This document shows, piece after piece, positions 1 through 6,249 of a stretch of 10,276 bases of DNA. Both the position numbers and the translations under genes were made by a program. Position 1 is the stretch's first letter, and every line of letters begins with the position of its first letter. Source of the DNA: an uncultured Paracoccaceae bacterium (GTDB lineage Bacteria > Pseudomonadota > Alphaproteobacteria > Rhodobacterales > Rhodobacteraceae); assembly GCA_937900975.1 (NCBI GenBank), contig CALCPC010000556.1, positions 1 to 10,276 of the forward strand, written 5' to 3'. Under the pieces are notes generated by a model that did no database searches, was not told the DNA's origin, and saw only the letters and a list, made by a program, of their open reading frames with translations.

Positions 1-410
1 TTCCGCGTGATGTGGTAACGCAGGCTGAGCGCGTGGATATGGCGGAAGGTTTCGAGCGCCAGATGACGCAGCGCGCGCTGCCCGACCCGCGCGAAGGCGA
101 CGTCGCGCAATTGCTGAAACCCGACCGTTGCCAGCCGCAAAAGCCCATAACCAAGAACAAGACCGACAGCAGAGGCAAAAACCAGCGTCTCGGCCCCCGG
201 TGTGGGCCCGGCCAGCGCATCGACCGTCGCCCCCAGCAGCGCTGGCACGCCGACCGTTGCGATTTTCGCAAGTATCAGCGCTAAAACCGCCAAAACCACG
301 CGCAATCGAAGGTCGGGCCGGTTCTTTGGCCAAAGATGCGGTGCCACTTTTCGGATGGTGCGCCACGCGCTTTTGCGATGGCGGGCCGCTTCAAGATGCG
401 TGTCGGTCAT
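1..410 (-). CDS. Atm1-type ABC exporter (permease/ATPase), 5' part only
   Basis: This is the N-terminal end (about 136 residues) of a half-transporter that runs off the left edge of the window. It starts at the ATG at 408-410 (MTDTHLEAARHRKSAW) behind a weak AAAGG. A hydrophobic first transmembrane helix (LRVVLAVLALILAKIATVGV, about residues 36-55) leads to PALLGATVDAL. A second helix follows at about residues 77-95, and then QLRDVAFARVGQRALRHLA and FRHIHALSLRYHITR. This order closely resembles bacterial Atm1 (Novosphingobium NaAtm1) and mitochondrial Atm1/ABCB7, which export glutathione or persulfide conjugates and support Fe-S and heavy-metal homeostasis. The nucleotide-binding domain lies outside the window, so ATPase motifs cannot be checked. 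The adjacent LysM gene is on the same strand, 272 bp upstream. The family call is firm; the substrate is inferred. Confidence 0.85.
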   Translation of the reverse strand, partial: MTDTHLEAARHRKSAWRTIRKVAPHLWPKNRPDLRLRVVLAVLALILAKIATVGVPALLGATVDALAGPTPGAETLVFASAVGLVLGYGLLRLATVGFQQLRDVAFARVGQRALRHLALETFRHIHALSLRYHITR

Positions 411-434
411 GAAAGCCTTTGGCGATGCAGCGAT

Positions 435-451
435 GGCCTTTATCTAAGGCC
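435..451 (-). promoter_or_regulatory. Hairpin in the 5' region of the Atm1-type gene
   Basis: GGCCTT and AAGGCC form a perfect 6-bp stem around a 5-nt loop, 25-41 nt upstream of the ATG. It overlaps the best -10-like sequence (TTAGAT on the minus strand, 442-447). That sequence lies 16 nt from a TTCACC -35-like sequence (464-469). The hairpin could be a dyad operator at the promoter or a leader stem. No function can be read from it directly, and the promoter match is only moderate. Confidence 0.3.
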
Positions 452-563
452 GAATGCCCGCCGGGTGAACGCCAGCAGCGCTTTTTTTCAGCAGCCTTTT
501 AGCCTGGTTCGCACCGCTGGACGCAAGACCCGGCCTCGCGAGCGGCGCCCGTTCTTGGCCAAA

Positions 564-576
564 GCCCGCTGCGGGC
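564..576 (-). terminator. Weak terminator-like hairpin downstream of the LysM gene
   Basis: On the minus strand GCCCG-CAG-CGGGC forms a 5-bp GC stem with a 3-nt loop, followed by TTTGG. The T tract is short, so termination would be inefficient. It lies just beyond the 28-bp tandem repeats and about 110 nt after the LysM stop codon, where a 3' end would be expected. Confidence 0.3.
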
Positions 577-582
577 CGATCC

Positions 583-666
583 CGCCGCGATGCACGCCAG
601 TGATCGACACCGCCGCGATGCACGCCAGTGATCGACACCGCTGCGACGCACGCCAGTGATCGACGC
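583..666 (-). repeat. Three tandem copies of a 28-bp unit
   Basis: Copies lie at 583-610, 611-638 and 639-666. The first two are identical (core cgatgcacgccagtgatcg). The third differs by a few transitions. Each copy contains an imperfect hairpin: CGAT and CAC pair with GTG and ATCG around GCCA, with one bulged G. The period is not a multiple of three and the block lies after the LysM stop codon, so it is non-coding. It ends 17 nt before that stop codon and would be in the 3' UTR of the LysM transcript. Confidence 0.9.
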
Positions 667-682
667 CGCGCCTCCGGCCTTG

Positions 683-2191
683 CTAACCGTCCTCGGGCAG
701 GGTGAAAATTTGGCCAGGATAAATCAGGTCGGGGTCACGGATCACATCCCGGTTCGCGGCAAGGATCTGCGTGAACAACCGACCGGCGCCATAACGCTCT
801 CGCGCCATAACCCAAAGGGTGTTTCCAGGCTGCACGGTGATTTTTGACAGCGTGATCGGCGCATCGGCGTTGGGAAAGACCCGCTGAAACGGCGTCTCGA
901 TCCGGCTTTCCACACGCCCCTCGGCGTCTAGCGCGTCGACCCGCAAAAGATAGCGCCCCTCCGGCACATCGTTCAGCCGAAGATCCCAAGTGCCGTCCGG
1001 CCCCGCCGTCGCGAGGTCGAGCGGCGCGCCATCGAGATAGACCCGCACCGCTTGCGGGCGGGGCGCGCGCCCGGACAAAATCACCCGGCCGGCAAGATCG
1101 TAGGATATGGCATCGAGCGTTACGGTCGTGACCGGGGTCAGCGTCGCCGGTTGCACCACGCGCACCGTCTCGGCAACCGGATCGGCGGTCAGGATGGCCG
1201 GCGGTGCCGACGCCGCGTCAGGATCCGGGGGAAGGATGACGACCGTCTCGGTCCCGGTCACCGTGCCGGCGACGGGATCCTCAGCGCTCAGCGTCAGCAC
1301 TTTCGCGGCTTGCGTTTTCGACGTGTCGATAAAGGCCACGAACGCCCCGGTCGCGTTTGCGTCGGCTTGCCCCAGCTCTGCCCCATCGGCCAGCACCCGG
1401 ACCCGCGCGCCGGGCGCCGCGCGCCCCGCGACAAGCCCCGAACCGTCGCGCGCGACGCGCACCAGATCGAAACTGGGCGCGCCGAGCGCGGCCACGGCGA
1501 CGGCGTCAACGGTCGGCCCAGGATCGGGTTGCGCGATGCCGCGCACTTGTCCGGTTTCGGCGCGCGCGGTGCGGGGCGCGCTGGCCGAGGCGGCGGTGCT
1601 CTCGGTCTTAGGCGGGTCGACCGCTGCTGTTTGGTCCGCCGCCGCTGCCGTCTCCGCAACAGCGCCCGCCGACGATGCGGCCGTGCCCGTGTCCGCAACG
1701 GCGCCCGCCGACGATGCTGCCGTGACCGCATCCGGGTTCGCGCCCACCCGCGGCGCGGCCGGCGCCGGGTTTGTGGCAGAAATGGCAGCAGTCGCGGGCT
1801 CCGCATCCTTTGCCGGAGGGGCGGGATCAGCGCGCGTGCGCACGGTCAGGGACCCCGGCAGGCCCGGCGCTGCGACAGCAGAGGGCGCCGGCGGCGGCGC
1901 GGGCGACGGATCGGGCTGAGCCGCTGCGACCTCTACCCCATCGGGCAGCGCGGGCGGGGGGGTGAGCGGCGCGGCCCGGGCTTCGACCGCGGGGCCGGTT
2001 TCGGTCATCCAAGGCGCATCGCTTTGCACGATCGGCGCGGGCTTGGGCTGGCCCATGATGATCGCAACGCCGCTTGCGGCAAGCCGCAGCGGCCATTCGA
2101 AAAAGACCGGCAGCGCAATAAGGACGAGCGCACCGACAAAGATCAGCCAGTGCCGCATGCCCCGTCGCAGTGTTCCCGTGCCGTCGGCCAT
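683..2191 (-). CDS. Membrane-anchored LysM-domain cell-wall protein
   Basis: This 502-residue protein probably sits at the inner membrane facing the periplasm. A single hydrophobic segment lies at about residues 15-34. A long Ala/Pro-rich low-complexity stretch follows (about 50-235). Then come two similar Ig-like beta modules (about 240-320, containing SFDLVRVARDGSGLVAGRA, and about 357-437, containing ISYDLAGRVILSGRA). The C-terminal LysM domain is at about 450-498 (ITVQPGNTLWVMARERYG ... YPGQIFTLP), with the typical GxTLW and PGQ elements. LysM domains bind N-acetylglucosamine-containing glycans, so peptidoglycan binding is likely; no catalytic domain is visible. The ATG at 2191 is preceded by GGGAG at a 9-nt spacing, which supports this start over the internal Met12. 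Proteins of this type often lie near Atm1-like genes in Rhodobacterales, from memory. The physiological role is unknown. Confidence 0.85.
   Translation of the reverse strand: MADGTGTLRRGMRHWLIFVGALVLIALPVFFEWPLRLAASGVAIIMGQPKPAPIVQSDAPWMTETGPAVEARAAPLTPPPALPDGVEVAAAQPDPSPAPPPAPSAVAAPGLPGSLTVRTRADPAPPAKDAEPATAAISATNPAPAAPRVGANPDAVTAASSAGAVADTGTAASSAGAVAETAAAADQTAAVDPPKTESTAASASAPRTARAETGQVRGIAQPDPGPTVDAVAVAALGAPSFDLVRVARDGSGLVAGRAAPGARVRVLADGAELGQADANATGAFVAFIDTSKTQAAKVLTLSAEDPVAGTVTGTETVVILPPDPDAASAPPAILTADPVAETVRVVQPATLTPVTTVTLDAISYDLAGRVILSGRAPRPQAVRVYLDGAPLDLATAGPDGTWDLRLNDVPEGRYLLRVDALDAEGRVESRIETPFQRVFPNADAPITLSKITVQPGNTLWVMARERYGAGRLFTQILAANRDVIRDPDLIYPGQIFTLPEDG
1643..1720 (-). repeat. 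Two tandem 39-bp units within the LysM gene
   Basis: Two in-frame 39-bp copies (1682-1720 and 1643-1681) encode residues 158-170 and 171-183. Each starts AASSAGAVA. They lie in the Ala-rich linker and differ at a few bases. An in-frame duplication such as this changes linker length without breaking the reading frame. Confidence 0.8.
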
Positions 2192-2486
2192 GACCGGCTG
2201 CTCCCGCTCTTGCGAGGGTCGGGGTGTGCCCGTTTCACCAAACCCTCACAATCTCACCAGAATTGCGCCAAATTGCACGTATTCCAGGGACTTGGCAAGA
2301 TGTGGTCGCAAAGAGGACGAAGGCCGGGCTGTCGCACTGCGACCCGATCACGGGCCGGGTGCCCTGTAATCAAAGGCCCCCGAAGCGCGCGCTTGGCTGG
2401 AGGCGGCACCGCGCCACGCCATTGCCGCGGCGTCGTAACCTCAAAGGCAAAGGATGGCGCGGCCCCAAAGGCCCGCGCCGGAAAGC
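2192..2486. other. Intergenic region between sodB and the LysM gene
   Basis: This 295-bp gap holds the sodB terminator-like hairpin at its right end. The upstream region of the LysM gene follows, with an A/T-richer patch near 2240-2285. A TTGCCA/CAATTT pair with 17-nt spacing on the minus strand (about 2264-2292) is the best promoter-like match, but the -10 is poor. No coding sequence is credible here; the reading frames that cross it are continuations of antisense frames. Confidence 0.5.
2440..2479 (-). terminator. Probable Rho-independent terminator of sodB
   Basis: Just after the sodB stop codon (8 nt gap), the minus strand has GGCGCGG (2473-2479) and CCGCGCC (2456-2462), a perfect 7-bp GC stem. 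The loop contains GCCTTTGGGG. CCTTTGCCTTTGA follows. The tail is T-rich but interrupted, so efficiency is uncertain. Position and stem strength make this the likely sodB 3' end. Confidence 0.55.
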
Positions 2487-3089
2487 TTAAACCAAGCGGG
2501 ACGCGACGTTTTCCCAATCCACCAGGTTTTCAAGGAAGTTTTCCAGATAGGCCGGACGTTTGTTGCGGTAGTCGATATAGTAGGAATGCTCCCACACATC
2601 GCAGCCCAACAGCGCTGTCTGTCCAAAGCACAGCGGATTCACGCCGTTCTCTGTTTTGGTGACTTTCAGCGTACCATCCGTTTCGACGACAAGCCATGCC
2701 CAGCCAGAGCCGAACTGACCCGCACCCGCGGCCTTGAACGCATCTTTAAAGGCGCTGACAGAGCCAAAGCTGTCAGTGATCCGGCTTTCCAAATCGGACG
2801 GCATCGCCGCGCCGCCCGGGCCCATCATTTCCCAGAACTGATTGTGGTTCCAAAGCTGGCTCATGTTGTTGAAGAGGCCCGATTGGGCAACCGCGCCGGC
2901 CTCATAGGTGGCCTTGATGACGTCTTCCAGCGACTTGCCTTCATGGCCCGACCCATCGAGCAGCTTGTTGCCGTTGTCGACATAGGCCTTGTGGTGGATG
3001 TCGTGGTGAAACTCCAGCGTCTCTTTCGACATGCCGCGGGCGGCGAGCGCGTCGTGGGCGTATGGAAGGTCGGGAAGGTCGAATGCCAT
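2487..3089 (-). CDS. sodB: Superoxide dismutase, iron type
   Basis: This 200-residue enzyme dismutates superoxide to oxygen and hydrogen peroxide, and is expected to be cytoplasmic because it has no signal peptide. It aligns end to end with E. coli SodB: FDLPDLPYAHDAL, LEFHHDIHH, QLWNHNQFW, FGSGWAWLV, DVWEHSYYIDYRNKRPAYL. Metal ligands are His28, His82, Asp164 and His168. The second-sphere Gln78, in the N-terminal half (SQLWNH), marks the iron type. The position where Mn enzymes carry their Gln holds Gly149. Metal choice cannot be proved from sequence, and cambialistic activity is possible. The ATG at 3089 has a good AGGAG 7 nt upstream. The gene has its own candidate promoter and terminator, so it is probably monocistronic. 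Confidence 0.97.
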   Translation of the reverse strand: MAFDLPDLPYAHDALAARGMSKETLEFHHDIHHKAYVDNGNKLLDGSGHEGKSLEDVIKATYEAGAVAQSGLFNNMSQLWNHNQFWEMMGPGGAAMPSDLESRITDSFGSVSAFKDAFKAAGAGQFGSGWAWLVVETDGTLKVTKTENGVNPLCFGQTALLGCDVWEHSYYIDYRNKRPAYLENFLENLVDWENVASRLV

Positions 3090-3462
3090 GAAAGTCTCCT
3101 CTGGGCTCGGTCGGTCACCGAAGGGTTAACGCCCGCCGTATATAGGCTTCCTCAAGGGTGCGCAAAGGGCCGCGCGGGCCGGAGCCTTGCTTTGATCGCG
3201 GCCGAGACGCGGGGGCGCGGTCGGAATGTGCAGATCGCGCGCGCCAAGATCGCCGGGAAGACAGCAGCGCAAGGCCTTGGTCGCTGTGGGGTCAGGGCGG
3301 CGACGCGGGAAAAACCAGCGCCCCCTGTCTGATCGCGAGGGCCGGCGCGGGATGCCAGCGCCGAGCACCGTTGGCAGGGGCATCGTATGTCGGCGCACAA
3401 GCGACCTCGCCACAGCCTCAGCCACGTCGGCGGCGCAACCCCGCGCTGCCCCCCGGCGGGCG
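3090..3462. other. 373-bp region without a credible gene
   Basis: This lies between the esterase stop codon and the sodB start. It contains the sodB leader and candidate promoter at its left end. Open frames on both strands encode Arg/Pro/Ala-rich compositions with no recognisable motif, typical of chance open frames in GC-rich DNA. I see no tRNA, clear terminator or operator. It may contain a decayed gene, but nothing is recognisable. Confidence 0.5.
3139..3165 (-). promoter_or_regulatory. Candidate sodB promoter
   Basis: On the minus strand TTGCGC (3160-3165) and TATATA (3139-3144) are separated by 15 nt, about 50 nt upstream of the sodB ATG. TATATA stands out in GC-rich sequence. The spacer is shorter than ideal and the -35 matches only TTG, so the transcription start is unproven. 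Confidence 0.4.
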
Positions 3463-4251
3463 CTAGTGCGTCGGCTCCGCCAAAAGTTCATCCAGCTGTT
3501 GGCGAAACCAGCCCCGGGGTATGAAATGCCCCCGCGCGTGAAGATCCAGCGTCACGGGTTTGTCGCTGGTGCAGTCGCGCCAGACATGGCGGGTGAAGGT
3601 GTCGTGCTTGGTGACCGACCAGTCGCGCACCTCCTGCGGCGGGCCGGCACAGCCGTTCTGGCGCCGCCAAAGCGCCACGGGATGGGTGGTGTCCCCCCCG
3701 GGCCCCATCGGGAAGTCCATCACCGTGTCGCGAAGCCCGTGCACGTGGCGCACCGGCACGGCGCCGGCGCAGTCCTCGTCCTGGTCAAGCGTGCCCGAAA
3801 CCGCCAGAAGCGCGGCCACCCCGGCGCCGTCCGCGCATACAAACCGCCATGCCATGGCAGCGCCGTAGGAATAGCCCGAGATGTAGATCCGGCTTCGGTC
3901 TATCGGGTAGGTGCGCGCCGCATCCTCTAGAACGCGCCGGGCGAAAGCGATGTCTTCGGACTGATCGGACCAGAAATTCCAGGTCTTGCGGCGACCGGTC
4001 GGCGCCAGCAAAAGCACGCCCACGCGCCGCGTCGCGCCAGAAATCCGACCGTGCTTGACAATCAGTGTCCCCTGCCGTTGCCAGCCATGAAAATGCAGCA
4101 TCACGGGCATCGGGCTGACGCCGTCCCAAGTGTCGGGCAGTTTCACGTGGTAGCTGCGGTCGCCGAGAAAGCAGGGCGTCTGTTCGACACAGGCGCGGGC
4201 TGCGGTGGGGGCGACGATCAGCGTCGCGATAAGGGCGAGGGCGTAGAGCAT
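3463..4251 (-). CDS. Secreted alpha/beta-hydrolase, PHB depolymerase/feruloyl-esterase-like
   Basis: This 262-residue protein resembles the LpqC/polyhydroxybutyrate-depolymerase-like esterases (COG3509 type). The N-terminus MLYALALIATLIVAPTAARA looks like a Sec signal peptide, with cleavage before Cys21. The sequence before that Cys is not a good lipobox. The mature part has an oxyanion-type LHFHG motif (about residues 52-56), the nucleophile elbow GYSYG with Ser128, a likely acid Asp175 in HGLRD, and a likely His242 in ARGHF. Several Cys could form disulfides, which suits a periplasmic or secreted enzyme. Substrate is unknown; true PHB depolymerase activity is not implied. The open frame extends upstream to 4353, but that would overlap uup and hide the signal peptide, so the ATG at 4251 is preferred even though its ribosome site is weak. 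A perfect 12-bp palindrome (4268-4279) lies just upstream. Confidence 0.75.
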   Translation of the reverse strand: MLYALALIATLIVAPTAARACVEQTPCFLGDRSYHVKLPDTWDGVSPMPVMLHFHGWQRQGTLIVKHGRISGATRRVGVLLLAPTGRRKTWNFWSDQSEDIAFARRVLEDAARTYPIDRSRIYISGYSYGAAMAWRFVCADGAGVAALLAVSGTLDQDEDCAGAVPVRHVHGLRDTVMDFPMGPGGDTTHPVALWRRQNGCAGPPQEVRDWSVTKHDTFTRHVWRDCTSDKPVTLDLHARGHFIPRGWFRQQLDELLAEPTH

Positions 4252-4313
4252 CCACTGACATACCCGCCCGCCCGGGCGGACGGGGGTCAAAACCGCGTGA
4301 CCGCGCCTGCGCC

Positions 4314-6134
4314 TCACGCCTTCGCCTCGCGCAGGTCTTCCAGCGTCAGCCATTCCTCCTCGGCCGCCGTCAAGGCCGCTTGGCGTTGTGCCAAGGCGGC
4401 GGTTGCCTTCTCGAACTTCGCGGGGTCGCGCGCAAAAAGGCCCGGGTCGGCCAAAAGCGTGCCGAGCTTGGCGATATCGCCCTCCAACCGCTCGATCTCG
4501 CCGGGAAGCGCGTCCAAGCGGTGGCTTTGGGTAAAGCTTAGACCCGACGCCGCGCGCGGCGCGGGTTTGTCCTTGGCCTTCGGCTTGGCCTTGCGCGCGG
4601 ACGGCGTGGCGGCCATCGGCGCCACTTCCCCCCTCTGTGCGCGCATATCGCTGTATCCGCCCGCATAAACGACCGCCCGCCCAGCGCCTTCGAACGCAAT
4701 CGTTGTTGAGTCGACACGGTCGAGAAAATCGCGGTCGTGGCTGACTAGAAGAACGGTGCCGTCGTATTCGTCCAAGATCTCCTGCAAGAGGTCGAGCGTC
4801 TCGATATCGAGGTCATTGGTCGGCTCGTCCAAAACCAAAAGATTGCTTTCCCGCGCCAGGATCCGGGCCAAAAGCAACCGCGCCCGCTCCCCCCCCGATA
4901 GCGCGGAGACGGGGCCGCGGGCCTGCGCCTCGGAAAAAAGAAAGTCTTTCAGATATCCCATCACATGACGCGGCTGACCGCGGACCATCACTTGATCCGA
5001 GTTGCCCTGAACGCCCAGCGCGGGATCCTGGGTCAGCGCTGTCCAAAGGCTTTGGTTGTCCACCACGCCGCGGCGGTTCTGATCGAAGATCGCGGGCGTA
5101 AGATTGGTGCCGAGGCGAATTTTTCCGGCATCGGGCGCAAGCGCGCCGGTCAGCATGTTCAAAAGCGTTGTTTTGCCGACGCCGTTCGGCCCGACCATCG
5201 CGACACGCTCTCCCCGCTGGATGCGGATGTCGAACGGGTGCAACACGGTGCGGTCGCCGAAACGTTTTTCAATCGCTTCCGCCTCGACCACCAACTTGCC
5301 CGATTTCTGCCCGCTGCTCAGCGCCAGTTTCGCGGGCCCCGACCGCCGGATCTGCGCCGCGCGGTCCGCCCTGAGATCCTGCAGCCTGCGGACCCGGCCC
5401 ATGTTGCGCTTGCGCCGCGCCGAAATCCCCTCGACCGCCCAACGCGCCTCGGACTTGATTAGCCGGTTGAGTTTGTGGCGGTCTGCGTCCTCTTCCTCAA
5501 ACGTCTTGTCGCGCCACGCCTCGAACCCGCTGAACCCCGCATCCAGGCGGCGCACTTGGCCGCGATCCACCCACAATGTCTGCCGCGTCAGCGCGGACAG
5601 GAAGGCGCGGTCATGGCTGATCAGAACGAAGGCTTTCCGCGTTTCGGCCAAATGCGCCTCAAGCCAAGCGATCAGATCGATGTCGAGATGGTTGGTCGGC
5701 TCGTCGATCAACAAAAGATCCGCATCCTCGGCCAGCAGGCGGGTCAGGGCGGCACGGCGGCGCTCCCCGCCGCTTGCCGCCGCTGGATCAAGCGTACCGT
5801 CCAGGCCAAGATCCTGCAGCGCGACCGTGACGCGCCAGGCATCCTCGGCCGCGCACCCCTGCCCGGCATAGTCCGCGAGGGTTTCGAACGCCGAGAAATC
5901 CGGATCCTGATCCATGAAGCCGACCGTGGTTCCGGGTTTAAGGAACCGGCTGCCCTGGTCGGGCTCCAGCGCGCCTGCCATCAGTTTAAGCAAGGTCGAT
6001 TTGCCAGAGCCGTTGCGCCCGACCAGGGCCACACGCTCCCCCGGATGCACAGCCAGGCTAAGGCCCTCAAAAAGCGGCGCGCCGCCGAAGGTCAGCGCAA
6101 TGTCGGCTAGGGTCAAAAGCGGGGGCTGGGCCAT
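4314..6134 (-). CDS. uup: ABC-F family ATPase, Uup-like
   Basis: This 606-residue protein has two ATP-binding cassettes and no membrane segments, as in soluble ABC-F proteins that act on ribosomes. Cassette 1 has Walker A GRNGSGKST (39-47), a short signature ASGGE (120-124), Walker B LLLIDEP (140-146) and SHD (173-175). A charged linker with an Arg/Lys-rich segment follows (about 205-280). Cassette 2 has GPNGVGKTT (315-323), LSGGE (412-416), LLVLDEP (432-438) and SHD (465-467). A Lys/Ala/Pro tether (about 513-528) leads to a C-terminal coiled coil (about 534-604). That tail and the length fit Uup, which is linked to ribosome quality control and to transposon precise excision in E. coli. The ATG at 6134 with AAGAG 4 nt upstream is chosen over the TTG at 6200. 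It is divergent from ppiD and 62 bp upstream of the esterase. Confidence 0.88.
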   Translation of the reverse strand: MAQPPLLTLADIALTFGGAPLFEGLSLAVHPGERVALVGRNGSGKSTLLKLMAGALEPDQGSRFLKPGTTVGFMDQDPDFSAFETLADYAGQGCAAEDAWRVTVALQDLGLDGTLDPAAASGGERRRAALTRLLAEDADLLLIDEPTNHLDIDLIAWLEAHLAETRKAFVLISHDRAFLSALTRQTLWVDRGQVRRLDAGFSGFEAWRDKTFEEEDADRHKLNRLIKSEARWAVEGISARRKRNMGRVRRLQDLRADRAAQIRRSGPAKLALSSGQKSGKLVVEAEAIEKRFGDRTVLHPFDIRIQRGERVAMVGPNGVGKTTLLNMLTGALAPDAGKIRLGTNLTPAIFDQNRRGVVDNQSLWTALTQDPALGVQGNSDQVMVRGQPRHVMGYLKDFLFSEAQARGPVSALSGGERARLLLARILARESNLLVLDEPTNDLDIETLDLLQEILDEYDGTVLLVSHDRDFLDRVDSTTIAFEGAGRAVVYAGGYSDMRAQRGEVAPMAATPSARKAKPKAKDKPAPRAASGLSFTQSHRLDALPGEIERLEGDIAKLGTLLADPGLFARDPAKFEKATAALAQRQAALTAAEEEWLTLEDLREAKA

Positions 6135-6249
6135 GCGCTCTTTAACCCGGGCGATGGGGCCAAGGTCAAGCCGCCCTGCCCTTGCGCCTGCGCCGCCCAA
6201 ACCGTAGCTTCACGCCGGTGCAAAGAATGGCCGCCTGCCGGGGATCGCC
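6135..6249. promoter_or_regulatory. Divergent promoter region between uup and the PpiD-like gene
   Basis: This 115-bp gap must carry promoters for both directions. On the plus strand TTGCGC (6182-6187) and TAGCTT (6205-6210) are spaced 17 nt apart, and GGGGA lies 6 nt before the PpiD ATG. For uup no clear promoter is seen. No palindromic operator stands out. Confidence 0.35.

Noticed and set aside
583..666. CRISPR array
   Set aside because: The 28-bp units are directly adjacent with no unique spacers, and no cas genes are present.
1052..2662. 536-codon open frame antisense to the LysM gene
   Set aside because: It is very Arg/Gly-rich, has no recognisable motif, and runs through the LysM gene, the terminator region and the end of sodB. 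It is a shadow frame.
2454..3332. 292-codon open frame antisense to sodB
   Set aside because: sodB on the other strand has all metal ligands and a good ribosome site; this frame has no domain of its own.
3126..3491. 121-codon minus-strand frame between the esterase and sodB
   Set aside because: It is Arg/Pro/Ala-rich, overlaps the esterase 3' end and the sodB promoter, and has no motif or convincing start.
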